A DNA stretch of 64,000 nucleotides from Lentinula raphanica (lineage: Eukaryota; Basidiomycota; Agaricomycetes; Agaricales; Omphalotaceae). Shown one piece after another: positions 43,938-55,661 of the stretch. The position numbers and the translations under genes are program-made. The notes under the pieces are model-generated. The model made no database searches, had not been told where the DNA came from, and worked only from the letters and a program-made list of their open reading frames with translations. The stretch is from positions 868,001-932,000 of the forward strand of contig JANVFP010000007.1 of the NCBI GenBank assembly GCA_027919835.1, written 5' to 3'. How positions within the stretch are numbered: position 1 is the first letter of the stretch; every line of letters starts with the position of its first letter.

Positions 43938-45799
43938 CTTTAATGAGGGAATGTGGTGTAGCGACATCCGGCTGAAAGTGTGTATCTTCGCGAGTAGAGA
44001 CGGACTATCTGTGTACTATCTACTGTATCATCATCTTTCTATCAGTTTTCTTTGTATTACCATGTCTACACCAATAAGTATGGTGCATGCGCAACTCTGT
44101 ATATGTTTTCGTCAAAGGTTTTTCGGCGCTCATGAGAGAGATTTAGAGCGCCTAAACGCATTTGAATGTTGTTCACCTCTCTGGAGTCTGAAGGGCGACA
44201 TTCTCCCTCACTCTTCTCCTTCATTCCAAGCATCTATTCCAAGTGGACTCAGAATGGCGTATGCTAAATGTCGTATGCCAATGTCACCGCGATCTTCTTG
44301 AATCCTTCCAACCAATGAGAGATCCAAGAGCATTCCAGCAAGCTGGCATAACGATCACGCCGTTCTGCTGCTCCTCGGAGGATATATCACTGTTCTGGAA
44401 TAGGATGATCGCTTGGAAGAAGTGTGAGAAACCGTGGTCAAGGAAATGAGTGGTATGAGTGATTGGAATGGACGCGTCGTAGGACGAGGAGAAGCTTGTC
44501 AGAGGTAACGTTTCTGAATTTCCCACTTTGCTTCCTTGACTCACTGTCTGTTTCGTGCCACATTTCTATATCCGTCTGTTTCCAGCTATTGATCATCACG
44601 ACTGTCTCTCACCCATCGCGGCATCCCGTCCTTCACTTTTCCATCTCCGGCACCATCGTCCTCGTCGTCTTCAGCACCAGAAGGTCACATTGTACAATGT
44701 ATCCCACGGACCAGGCAAACGAGAAACGAGCTGGCGATGACACCAAGACAACGACGAGAAATCGCATGAATCCCCCCGTTTGGACGACCACGCCTTTGGG
44801 AGGGAGGGAGGGCCAGAGGAATATTTACATGGCTCTTCGCCTCCCCTCTCCCCTTTCTCGCTTTCCCCTCTCGTCCCATTCCCCATTGTCCCTTCCACTG
44901 TCCGTAATTTCTGCTTCCACCTCCATCGGATGAACAGAGCTGAGAAGAAAACCACAGAGCTGGGCTTGAGCTCGCTGCTGGGATGAAAGGATCAAGACAT
45001 AAGGCGGAGATTGAGCCATCCTCGTTTCCAGTCGTTCTCTAAGGCTTTTCTTCCTTGCTGTGTAGAATAAAAGCCACGAGTTTCAGTCTCCACTCTCCCG
45101 TCCGTTCTGCTCAGCTCAGCTCTCTCCCGTTTGTCTTCGTTCCTGCACGCCTTCGATCGGATTCGTGGACTCCAGAAGGGGCGGAAGAAGGACCGATGAC
45201 TTGGTCATATCGTTCAATCAAGCTTGTCGTATGTTGTCAAACATCCGTTTTACCCACGTCCAACTTCCGCTTCCTCGTCCGATTCGAAACACACTTCCGA
45301 AATCGAAGAGCTGTTACATCTATCTACTCCGGGCTCATTCGCAGCTTAGGATATCTGCGATCTGAGAGGAAAAGGACTCGGCAAGAAGGAAGATTTGGAG
45401 CGTGAAGAGACAGCCAGTCTTGATATTCAGGACGAGAACGAGTGTATTCATGCCGAGGTACGTGAGTTCTGAACCAGCCCAAGCCAAACTTAACTGTTCT
45501 CTCCTAGTGAAACATTCACTTCAGCGTCGTTACTTTGTTCGAAGAGGAGAAACTATCTTTCCACAAAGCTCGAAAGCGACATCTACGTATGATTACATCT
45601 CCACTCTGCGTCTTTTTCTTCCTGTCTTTTGTGCGCGCTCGGAACACTCCATATGCTCATGGTCATGTATCCCCAACCTCCTTCCTATCGCTTCTCCTTT
45701 CGACGGGGTTATGTATCTGTCAGAGATAGAGAGGTGTTTGGCAGTAATTGATCATCGATGATGATCGTGCTACTATAGCGGTTCCACCTGGAACTGATA
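43938..45799. other. No supportable gene; degenerate CT-rich sequence
   Basis: Many short frames on both strands, none with convincing composition or splice partners. The segment 44503-44590 (GGTAACGTTTC to TTTCCAG, then CTATTGATCATCACGAC) resembles 63864-63940, suggesting dispersed decayed copies of one intron-bearing sequence. Confidence 0.4.
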
Positions 45800-46635
45800 C
45801 AAGCATAAACGACTCCGCTCATCAATTTGCGCGGTTGCTCTTGAACTGTACGCAACAAAGTTGAATCGTTGGATCGTCCAAACTCTTTGATTCCCCGTCC
45901 ATACTCCACCCAACTTTCGGCCCTCAATTCGCGAGCTCTGCTCATGCTTGATAGGGAAAATGTGGATGGTTGGCTATTTTAAGGACATATACCTCACTTT
46001 CGGAGACTACGGTGCCAATTGGTACCTTGTGGGCTATTCTGATAGCGTCTGATAGCGGGAGGTACGACACGTCGCAACACTGCAAGTTGAATCGTCGATC
46101 GCAAGTTGAGAGAGTTTCGATAAGTTTCGATATGCTCTGATGAGGTATTTAGAGACATCTTGCACAGCGATGATGCGGTGCTAGTTGCTAAGCCATATTT
46201 TTGCGGTGGTGCGTCGAGCTTCAAGTTGTTCTTTAAATCGTGACCGACATTCAAGAGCACCCTCACTCCTGCCCACAATGCGAAGTGAAGACTGGTGAAG
46301 AACAGCTATTCTGCCTAATCTGTCGGGCTAGTGTCCGTTCTCCACATGGCACATAGTTACAAGCGAAATCCGATGATTGGCGAACGATAATCACACAGGA
46401 ATCTACATATGTAGTGAGTGAATATCCTCATGGAGCACGCTGTCGACTGGTATTGATCGATACGACCGTATCTCCCTCTCTCTACCAATCTGTACATAAA
46501 AAACCTCAAACCACACGACTTTATCTCCCCCCAGAGCTGGTCTCCCTTCACTGCAGGCTTCAGAAACGTACAACCTCGCGCACCGTCCCATCGACAAAAA
46601 AAAGTTCCTCTTCGGAATATCTACACTTTCTATCA
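45800..46635. promoter_or_regulatory. Degenerate repeat R3 and upstream region of secreted-protein gene 2
   Basis: The blocks CCGCTCATCAATTTG and CTGTACGCAA near 45815-45855 and GGGCTATTCTGATAGCG near 46030 resemble R1/R2. From about 46525 (CAGAGCTGGTCTCCCTTCACTG) to the ATG the sequence parallels the upstream region of secreted-protein gene 1, so part of it is shared promoter. Confidence 0.45.
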
Positions 46636-47592
46636 ATGACTCAATCGACCTCATCTCGAAAACTGGCTATCTTCTTCCTTGGGATCCTCTTCCTCGGAGG
46701 ATCCATCTTATCTGGCGCTCTTGCTGCTCCTACTGCTCCGATATCTCACCCTCCGACGAGCTCCGGATCGTCCTCGACTGGAGTTCAGCCATCTCTCGCG
46801 AACGGACAGAGCTCCGAGTCTGAACTGTGCGAATGCCAAGTTGATCCTACTAACGCGGGTCAGCTTGAACATCAGCATGCTAAGATTGTTCCTCGTCAGG
46901 TACGTTTGTTGTTATTACCACTCCCGTGTCGCCCACTCTAATCATCATCGTAGGATGCTTCCAATGGCCTTATGTTTCGAGAGGGTGATCCTGACAAAGA
47001 CGAGAATGAGGATGGCGTTGATGATGATGTGAGTGGACAATTCGATCGTTGGTTCTGCTGTTTTTATCCTGACTGATTCTTTGTCCTGACCCAGCGAGTT
47101 CAAAATCTCTCGAAACGACTCTGGTGTTGTTTCGGCCCGCCAAAGGAAAGATTCAGTCCTGCAGAGGTCTGTATTAGACTTATTGATTGCTCATCCGAGT
47201 CCTCTGATTATCCTTTTCTTTATCTCTCGCTGTTTTCTCCAATTCAACAGGTGCAAGGGTTGAAAGAGAGGTTCACTAAAGACTCAGAAACACTCAGTTA
47301 TATCCACGAATCATCTCGCCAAGCAGCGCGGAATCAAGATAGAAGGAAATTGAACGAATTTACTGATGACCTCGGTTCCATCTATAAGAGAGCAAAGATA
47401 ATAAAGGCTGAATGGCGTCGATTTGGAGATCCCCACGACGAAGTTTTGCAACTAGTTGAATTTGTTGCGATCCAGGCTATGAATGGGATTCAGTGTTTTG
47501 CGGAGGTGAAAGAAGAAGAAGACCGTCGACGCAAAAAGATGCAATCAGGCAAAAAAAGTGGACCGAGTAAAACTAATAAATTTCTGTCGTAG
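46636..47592 (+). CDS. Small secreted protein 2 (paralogue of gene at 38629)
   Basis: Exons 46636-46899, 46954-47028, 47095-47166, 47251-47592; 250 aa, phases consistent. Signal peptide MTQSTSSRKLAIFFLGILFL, then GGSILSGALAAP. A Ser/Pro-rich part with two cysteines (CECQ) follows, then an acidic exon (DPDKDENEDGVDDD). Exon 3 carries the dibasic site LSKRLWCCF. The C-terminal part is helical, charged and ends very basic (RRRKKMQSGKKSG). Architecture matches gene 1 exon by exon, but the proteins have diverged strongly outside the signal peptide. Probably a secreted, Kex2-processed protein; function unknown. Confidence 0.7.
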
Positions 47593-47893
47593 TTTGACAT
47601 CCAGAGTACATAAGTAGCCTTTTTCCTTGGACCCGATTTTGCAAATTTGAGTTCAAATAGCACGGAATAGCAAGAAGAAAGGGTATGGTATGTATAATGT
47701 CAAGCATAAGGCTCTACTACAGGCTTGAAACATTACAATGGGATGGTCAGTGGCATAGCCTAAGTACTAGGGCCACTCTAGCACTAATCGCTGCTTGCCC
47801 AAGGGCCAATATACACCCCGAGTTCCATAATGAATAGGCGGTTTCCAAGTTTCATCTCTGTTCTACCATAGTCGGGTTCAATGGGCTCAACAT
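47593..47893. other. 3' flank of secreted-protein gene 2
   Basis: No gene seen between the stop codon and gypsy-2. It likely contains the gene's 3'-UTR. The last five bases, AACAT, are the gypsy-2 target duplication. Confidence 0.4.
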
Positions 47894-48099
47894 TGTAAAC
47901 GTGCCGCTTACTAATACATAGGAACCACGTGATAGATATATAAATACTTCTAACTCCTCTTCGAGGAGGATATTCTTTTCTCTCTTCTTTACTCTCCTAC
48001 GTTACACTTAGAGCTCTATATCTCGTCTTCTCAAATAGATTGTGGTCCTCTCAACCTTCGTCCCAAATCGTGAGTGTTTCGCACTATCGTGCGTTTCCA
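47894..48099 (+). repeat. gypsy-2 left LTR
   Basis: 206 bp, identical to the right LTR by eye. TATATAAATA at about 47937 is the likely TATA box. Confidence 0.9.
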
Positions 48100-48470
48100 C
48101 TTTTTTTTTGAGATACTATAACCACTTCTTTTGATATCGACGACGGTGTACATCGCCGAGTCAAGATCAAGAATTTCAACCTCGCCTAACGGGCGAGGAC
48201 AATAAAGTTACAAAAGTTAACTTTTATCGCGCATATATCCATCCCATCCCCAGTCCTGAGTGCTCGTGGAGCGTCGGACTTATCCAAAAACCCAGACGAA
48301 AATCGTAGCTTGGGCTAGATTTTCATAATCCATCCAAAGAGTCGTGTACTCTATCCGTGTCGCGTATTCATCCATATCCATTTCGTGTATCCTTCCGAGG
48401 GTGTTGAACTCTTCCTCGTCACTCCATTCATCGTGTTCTTAATCCTTTTTGGAAAATCATTATACTAACC

Positions 48471-49181
48471 ATGACTCGTTCCCAGAGTCTGGCTCCTCGT
48501 CTTCGCCGCGTTGCTCGTCCAGAGCAAGAACAAGGACCTTCTAATTCCACAGAAGATCATCAGTCCGTCACAACCAATCCTGACCAACAGGAGGTGTCGA
48601 GCACTTCGCCGTCTCCCACACCTGTCATCACTTCACCACGGGGTACACCCACCACTGAATTGCTCACTCCCGCTTCACACTCGCCATTGCCTGAACCTGT
48701 CGATTCCTCTTCTGACGATAACCTCATGGCATCTCGGACGAATGCCACCGGTCGTGTCGATCTCGGCAATGGTAAACACTTCACGCCGAAGGTTGTCGAC
48801 CAGAAAGGTTTCAATGTTTTCGATCTGGCGGATCTGAAAGAAGCCATTGAAGATCACGCCAAACTCAACAAAGCATCCACGGATGCTGATTTGAAGGCGC
48901 TGTGGCGCAAGGCTTGGTCCGACCACCGGGAGTTGCTTTGGTTCCGTACTCACAGATCTGATCACGACTTGCTCTCGATGACAGATTTCCTTGCCTTGAT
49001 CCGATCTCGTTTCCTGGGTGCCAATTGGCCCAGTACCATTGCTGAATCGCGCCAGAAACTCCGAATGAAAAACACTGGAGCTGGTGCATTCGACGAGTAC
49101 GTTAGCGAACTCTGTGCCCTTAACGGACGATGCTCGAAAAGAGTACAACAAGAATTTCCCCGAGTGGACTCAAGAACATGA
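48471..49181 (+). pseudogene. gypsy-2 gag, 3'-truncated
   Basis: ATG at 48471 (MTRSQSLAPRLRRVARPEQE). A Ser/Thr/Pro-rich N-terminus precedes a capsid-like part (FDLADLKEAIEDHAKLNKAS, LRMKNTGAGAFDEYVSEL). At about 49134 the frame runs into sequence copied from the RNase H region and stops at 49179-49181. Capsid C-terminal domain, zinc knuckle and protease are missing. Confidence 0.75.
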
Positions 49182-49649
49182 GTACGCGTTTGCGAAGATT
49201 AAGCGTTTAGTGACTTCGCCCCATGTCCTCACAACCGTCGACTATGACAATCCCGGGAACAATCGCCTCTTTCTCATTACCGATGCCAGTTTTTCCGTTT
49301 GGAACTGGATTTCCTCGGTCATCGTATCAGCGCTCGTGGAGTGCAAGCTCAATCTTCCAAGTGCGAGGCTATCGTCTCATTTCCCACACCCACTTCGGCT
49401 TCGGAAGTCCGTCGTTTCCTTGGTATGGTTCGCTTTGTCGCGGGTTATCTGGAGAATCTGGCGGAATACACACGTATCCTCAATCCTCTTACTCGAAAGG
49501 AGTACAACAAGAATTTCCCCGAGTGGACTCAAGAACATGAGTACGCGTTTGCGAAGATTAAGCGTTTAGTGACTTCGCCCCATGTCCTCACAACCGTCGA
49601 CTATGACAATCCCGGGAACAATCGCCTCTTTCTCATTACCGATGCCAGT
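49141..49649 (+). repeat. 150-bp direct duplication inside gypsy-2
   Basis: 49141-49290 and 49500-49649 are identical by eye (AGTACAACAAGAATTTCCCC.. to ..ACCGATGCCAGT). Both derive from the RNase H N-terminal region. The 209 bp between them come from the RT thumb region. This is a template-switch or recombination footprint. Confidence 0.85.
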
Positions 49650-51638
49650 GATTATTGTTCGGGCGCGGTGCTCATGTGGGGCGAGACTCTTGATAGTGCT
49701 CGTCCTGTGGGTTTCGACTCCGCACAATTTTCCAAGCCAGAAATGAATTACCCCGTGCACGAGAAGGAACTTCTTGCCATCGTCCGTGGACTTCGTAAAT
49801 GGAGAGCCGATTGCCTTGGCATGAAGGTTCACGTGCTCACGGACCATTGTACGCTCGAGAACTTTTCTACCCAGAAAGAGTTGAGCCGTCGCCAGTTGCG
49901 TTGGCAGGAAGAGCTTTCCCAGTTCGAACTCGAGATCGCGTATATCAAGGGGGAGGATAATCCCGCGGCGGACGCTCTCAGTCGCATTCGTTGTGGTTCT
50001 CTCCCGTCGGACCCCGTCAATGTTGATCCGTGTGTCCAGGATTTGATTCCAGACCCTGCTGAAGATGAAGATCGAGTCTCGGTATGGAAACAGAATCCAT
50101 TCCTTTGTGCTTCCGTGTTATCCTTGTCCGCAGATCGCAAATTGCTCCATCAGATCAAATCGGGTTACGATTCCAATCCTTTCATCCAGAAGCTCGTTCA
50201 CGGGGGTTCCCTCGTCCCTGGGGTGACTCGTCGCGATTCCTTGTGGTTCGTGAACGACCGCTTGTATGTCCCCGACGTTGGCTCAGTTTGTGAAGATCTG
50301 TTCCATTTGGCGCATGACTCCGCTGGTCATTTTGGCGCGGATAAGACGTATGCCCTCTTGTCAGATTCGTATTATTGGCCTAAGATGCGTACTCACCTCT
50401 ACAAGAAGTATGTGCCCGCCTGCGAGGGCTGCCAGATGAACAAGGATCGCACGACGAAGTCCCCTAAGGGCCCCCTTCACCCTTTACCTATTCCTGACTA
50501 CCGTGGCGATAGCGTGGCTATCGATTTCATCGGTCCTCTACCTGAGGACGAAGGATTTAACTGTATCGTCAGCATGACTGATAGACTCGGATCTGACTTA
50601 CAGATTGTTCCCTGCCGGTTAGATATCACGGCGCCGGATTTCGCTCGACTCTTCTTTGACCATTGGTATTGCAACAACGGCCTCCCGTTGGACATCGTGA
50701 GTGATCGCGATAAACTCTTCGTCTCTGAATTTTGGAAGTCGTTCACAAAGTTGACCGGGATTCGGCTCGCAATGTCTTCTGCTTACCACCCCGAGACAGA
50801 TGGTTCGAGCGAGAGGTCAAACAAAACGATCAACCAGTCCTTACGTTTTTACGTGGAACGGAATCAGCGCGGTTGGGTCAAGGCTCTGCCTAAGGTTCGA
50901 TTTGATATCAAGAACTCCGTTAACGCTTCCACCAGGTTCTCCATGTTCCAGCTCCAAATGGGTCGCAGTCCCAGACTTCTCCCACCTTTGGTCGATACCG
51001 CTGATCTACTTGACGCCTCTCCTTCCTCGTCACAGATCAAGGATTTTTTTAATTCCATGAAAAGCATTGAGTCTGACGCAAAGGATTCCCTTACCCTTGC
51101 AAAAGTCGTACAGGCTTACCAGGCTGATCTCCAGCGCGGTCCCGCGGAGATTTACAACGTTGGTGATTTCGTCTGGCTAACGACATATCACCGCAGGAGT
51201 GCTTATAAAAAGTCCGGTGAACTTCGGGTTGCTAAATTTTTCCATCGTTTCGATGGGCCCTATGAAGTCGTCAAGGCTCATCCTGAATCTTCTTATTATA
51301 CCCTTGACATGCCCGCACACCCTCAGCTTTTCCCGGCTTTCCACGTTGAGCATCTCAAGCCCTTCGTACCGAACGATCCCGTCCTATTTCCTTCCAGAGA
51401 GCGTGTTTGCCCCCCTCCCACTATCGTCGATGGTCAGGAGGAATATGAAATCGAGCGAGTGCTCGATTCGCGTCGTCGTGGCCGAGGTTGGCAGTTCCTT
51501 GTTCGCTGGGTTGGTCAAGCCCCAAGCGAGGATCGCTGGTTACCTTATTCTGCACTAAAGGATTGTGCATGCCTGGACTCTTGGGTCAAGTCTGGCGGAG
51601 ATGGTCCAGACGAGTTGCTTTCGTCCGTCCAGGTCTAA
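49299..51638 (+). pseudogene. gypsy-2 pol remnant: RT thumb, RNase H, integrase, chromodomain
   Basis: The open frame lacks its own ATG here. It starts in the RT thumb (LELDFLGHRISARGVQ), then RNase H (FLITDASDYCSGAVLMWGE, NYPVHEKELLAIVRGLRKW). Integrase has the HHCC finger (HDSAGHFG..CEGCQMNKD) and D,D,E (AIDFIGPLP, IVSDRDKLF, HPETDGSSERSNKT). The chromodomain is EEYEIERVLDS..WQFLVRWVGQ. Stop at 51636-51638. The catalytic RT palm is absent. Confidence 0.85.
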
Positions 51639-51749
51639 CGTTGTCCATTTAGCAAATTTTTGGGTAAAATTTTTTTTCGTGCATCTGTTACTGATTTTTC
51701 TTCGCTCGCTTCCCCTTCCAGTGTATGCGTGTTTTTAGATGGGTGGGGA

Positions 51750-51955
51750 TGTAAACGTGCCGCTTACTAATACATAGGAACCACGTGATAGATATATAAA
51801 TACTTCTAACTCCTCTTCGAGGAGGATATTCTTTTCTCTCTTCTTTACTCTCCTACGTTACACTTAGAGCTCTATATCTCGTCTTCTCAAATAGATTGTG
51901 GTCCTCTCAACCTTCGTCCCAAATCGTGAGTGTTTCGCACTATCGTGCGTTTCCA
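51750..51955 (+). repeat. gypsy-2 right LTR
   Basis: 206 bp, identical to the left LTR by eye, followed by the AACAT duplication. Confidence 0.9.
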
Positions 51956-54746
51956 AACATTTGTGCTTTAAATCTCACTGAGAAGAGTCCGTGTTAGCGA
52001 TGCCGCTCGATCCTTCCCTCCGTCTCCGATTGAGTTTGTATGTCGGGTCCAACTCACATGAGATCGCTTGTTTTTCTGTGAAAAAGCCCTAGTAAATTGG
52101 CGTACGTACGCCTATCAAGGGGTTGAGCCTCAGAGGTGTGTGAGAGAGAACGCGCTATGACTCTGTGAGTGGTGTGAGGAAGAGAGGGAAGGGAGAGGGA
52201 TACAAGTCCCTCGGAAGGGAAAGGTTTTCTTCATGTTTCTATCTCAGTCTGTGTGACGATTTCTCGGAATATAGCCTTTCTTCAAGGTAAACTGTGTACT
52301 AAGTCAGTGAGAAATACGACTCGCAGGAGCGGCGATACTTACTTGGGACGTGTGAAGCCCTCTGGGGTACCCTGGAGCGCGTGAATAGGACGAAGTGTTT
52401 TGAGGAGGAGAAGGAAGAGGAGAATGGCATGTGCTATCGTGATTCGCAGATATTTATATAGGATGGGATCGTGTGTGGGTGTCGTTAGGAGGGGGTCAAT
52501 GTCTGAAGCCTTGCTTACAGCTAGCTTGAACGTAGATATATGAGAGAAATTTGGTGTCCTCCGGATAAGCTTGAGCGTCCCATATTGCTACACAAGCTTC
52601 ACATCGAGGCCAAATTCTAAGTTCTTGGTGGAAGCTCCCACTAGGAGAAAGGGTATCTTCAGTTGGAACGTTGGAAGAGCGGCGATCGAATGAGGGGCGA
52701 ATTTGTTCAGCGAAAGGTGAGAGAAGCGAGAGGTGTATTTCGAGAGAATTTGTGGGTAGCAGTGACGGGATGTGGCCTTCACGATATGGTCAATATATGT
52801 GAATGAGAGGGGGATGTTTTCTGGATATCGTTGGATGTTTAATGTTCAACGGTCAATGGCCGTTGTAGTAGTATGGGAATGAGCATGAATGCTTAATATT
52901 AAGAATCGTACGCTCCAACGTTGGTTATGACCTACAGACAAGTTGCAGTCGGTCATTAGAAATGGAGAATAAAACTATCGACGCACCAGTTGGTGCTCAC
53001 ATGTGCACAATCAGCTCTTCAAGCTGGAATGAGTTCTCTGTATCATCTTGCATTTTTGCATAGGTAGAAGCGTTGAACGGTGTAAGTAGGAGTTGGTGGT
53101 GAGAACGGAATGAACAAAATTCAGAGTCAAACAATCGGCCCGGCGTTCTCTTTCGTGCTCATCAACGACCACTATCCCTACACCATCTCACTGTCATCCC
53201 ATCTCCTCTAAAGATATGCCGGATAGTATACAACATTGAGTTTGAAATTTGAATTTGAGTGCTTGGTGAACAAGGGATGGAATGAGGCTATGGAGAAGGA
53301 TATGATAGTATGCCGCCCCGCCGTCCCAATCTCTGCACGCTCTGATATCTGCTACTCTTTCAGTTCTGGTTCTCATAAGACCTGCAACAACAACGAAGAT
53401 CGAACTTTGAACGTTGAGCCCTAATACACCCCTCACAACCCCTCTTTCTCTCCATTCATCCCTTCGCCCTCCGGACCAAGCCCCGTCTCGACGCAATACC
53501 CATGAATAATCAGCCAACAGGAAGATAAAAGAAGAACTTCTTCTCTGGAGGGGCTGGGTGATACATGGACGAGGGAAAAACACAAGCAGGAGGAGAGGGG
53601 GATTCTCACTCGTCCCTTCTTGGCCGACATCAACTTGAAGAAAAGTCCAGTGTAGTAGAGCGGCGAGTTTACACAACGTTCAAAACCACCGATACCTCAC
53701 CTATTCTCGTCAATGCTCTTCATTCCGTATTCCTCACACAGAGATCGAGCGATTCGGACGTTCCTCGATCAACCGCTGTCGCGAATCGTCGTCCACTCCT
53801 GAAGATGAAATTCGAAATCTGACTCTGCTGTCTAACACAATCAGGACGATAGGAAAGAAGGAGGGATTGAAGCCAATTCAACGCAAAGCAAGCAAGACTC
53901 GCAAAAGACACAAAACGAGTAGAGCGAAGAGTACAACCCCGACACGACATACGTACGTGCCGCATATTCCAGAAGAGAGGCATACTGACCTTTTGAAACT
54001 TAGCTATCGCAGCTCAGGATCCTTACTCACGCGTTCCGAGGCCCCATTCCCTTACGGCTCTTCCAGTATCCCAGAAACCGGAAGCTCTATGGCTCGGGCC
54101 CATCTCCCCTCCCCTCTTCGCCTCTTCGCCTCTTCGTACCTTCGTACCCTTTCCCTTTCTTCTCTCTCACAAAGCAAAACTCGGAGGGGGAGATATTGGC
54201 AGCTTGACTTAGCGTATATCCGTCTTCGTAGTTCGTTTGGGGTTTCTCCTCCACTCTTGACCTCCTCAAAGCATTCCCCCCTGAAGCGGTTCTGAAGAAC
54301 GTTGTTGCTATTGGTGGTGCTGGTGCGGGAAAATCCGTCTCTGGAGGCGGATTTGGTCAATGAAAGAGATTTTGATCTCGTTTGTGTCTGAGATCTGGAG
54401 GGGCGTGTCAAGCGTCGCGAGGGCGGAGTTTTGGTTTTACAGGCAGAGGTACGGTCGAGGATGAGGGTTGTGAGACGGAGAAGAGTGAAAGGCGTGCATA
54501 TAGGTCGTACCCTCCTTTCTCATAGGTATGTCCTTCCCCCTTCAATCCCTTTACACTTCGCTTATCTGTGCTCCTCTACTATCTCCATCTCGTTCCCAGC
54601 CGTTACTTCTCCCTTTCCCTCTTGACGAATCGCTGTCGTCTCCGTAATACGTATTCGTCATTCGATTCGAGCCATCTTCTTCTTCAACATCGACTTCTTA
54701 TCTCTCCATCTCACTTGCTGATGACCGGTGACCATTGACCCGGTGA
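51956..54746. other. No supportable gene
   Basis: Includes a perfect 14-bp palindrome GGCGTACGTACGCC (52099-52112). On the minus strand a TATA-like TATATAAATA (near 52455) is followed by a short Ser-rich ATG frame at about 52420 with a GTAAGT donor, too weak to call. 53200-54700 is CT-rich and degenerate. Confidence 0.35.
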
Positions 54747-55135
54747 TTAGGAGTCTAGGCCAGAGCGAAGAACACAGATCCTCTCGACGGACTGGCGAGA
54801 GTAGACGACGCGGACATCGTAGATGAACGACGAAAACTCCGACTTCGTGTTTGGCCTTGATCTTGACACATGGAAGAATTCAAACGAGAGGCAGTTTCGC
54901 GCAAAACACGATTCATCAACGTTGATAGCAAATTGTCGTCGCTCGTACTGCGTCTTCCTATCCTTACCATCAAGTTCTCCGTGTTCGAATTCGTACAGGG
55001 GACGACCACCGACCACCCATGTAACTCGCTTAGTATAAACGCCGTCGATCCAGGATGGGTTTTGGGGAACGGTAGGAGGTAGGAAGCGAGAAATAACGAC
55101 CTCGTCGCCGATAGTCCACTCTTCGATGTGGGTGA
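54747..55135 (-). pseudogene. Exon-like ORF, unrecognised
   Basis: About 129 codons open from a plausible acceptor (CTAAG before 55135) to TAA 54747-54749. The peptide has coherent composition: IEEWTIGDEVVISRFLPPTV, RPLYEFEHGELDGKDRKTQY, then RRQFAINVDESCFARN. It is better than the competing overlapping frames. No start exon was found; it may be a fragment or the last exon of an unmodelled gene. Confidence 0.35.
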
Positions 55136-55393
55136 CTTAGTCTTAAGTATGTCTGGTATACACGTTTCAGTCGCAAGATGGATAGTACCCGAGCCCAAGT
55201 CTCGTGCTGTTCAGCGGTTGGAGGGACTCGAGGAAAGAATCATTCAAGTGTGTTTTTTCCTATAATTTACACATACCGACTGTTTTGAATTGAACGATAC
55301 TGCCACCAGAGAGTCACATATACATACACATACAAAGCCATATGATCAAAAGCCCCCCAAAGTCCAAAAAAATTTCGATATCCTAAAACCCAT

Positions 55394-55661
55394 TCAGAAT
55401 TCAGCTACAACATCAGTCTCAGTCGTCGTCTCTGTCTCAGTCAAAACTTCACCCCCCGCTTCGACGACCTCAGTCTCCTGAGTTTGAGTCTCGGTCTCGG
55501 CTACGTATTCGCCACCAGCGCCGACTTCGATTTGCTCGGTTTCAGTTGTTTGGGTGACTGTTATTCAAATTGTTAGAGATTTTATCTCAAATGTCGCTCA
55601 ATCCAATCAAGATTCAGGACTCTGCGCATAAGGGACGGAGCTCACCTTCGGAATATTCCAT
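55394..55661 (-). CDS. Tiny Thr/Glu-rich protein (59 aa), spliced
   Basis: ATG at 55661; exon 1 55646-55661 (MEYSE), intron 55558-55645 (88 nt, GTGAGC..AACAG), exon 2 55394-55557 ending with TGA. The product is strongly Thr/Glu/Val-rich (TQTTETEQIEVGAGGEYV, ETETQTQETE, ending TDVVAEF). It is acidic, without membrane span or signal peptide, and presumably disordered. The clean splice sites and uniform composition argue for a real gene; the function is unknown. Confidence 0.5.

Larger units (their letters stand above)
47894..51955 (+). mobile_element. gypsy-2: internally deleted Ty3/gypsy chromovirus with identical LTRs
   Basis: 206-bp LTRs at 47894-48099 and 51750-51955 (TGTAAACGTG..GTGCGTTTCCA) are identical by eye. 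The 5-bp duplication AACAT lies at 47889-47893 and 51956-51960. The interior (48100-51749) holds a truncated gag joined to rearranged pol pieces: no protease and no RT palm (YxDD), but RNase H, integrase and chromodomain are intact. Polypurine tract GGGTGGGGA at 51741-51749. It can only have moved with proteins from another copy, yet it inserted recently. Confidence 0.9.
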
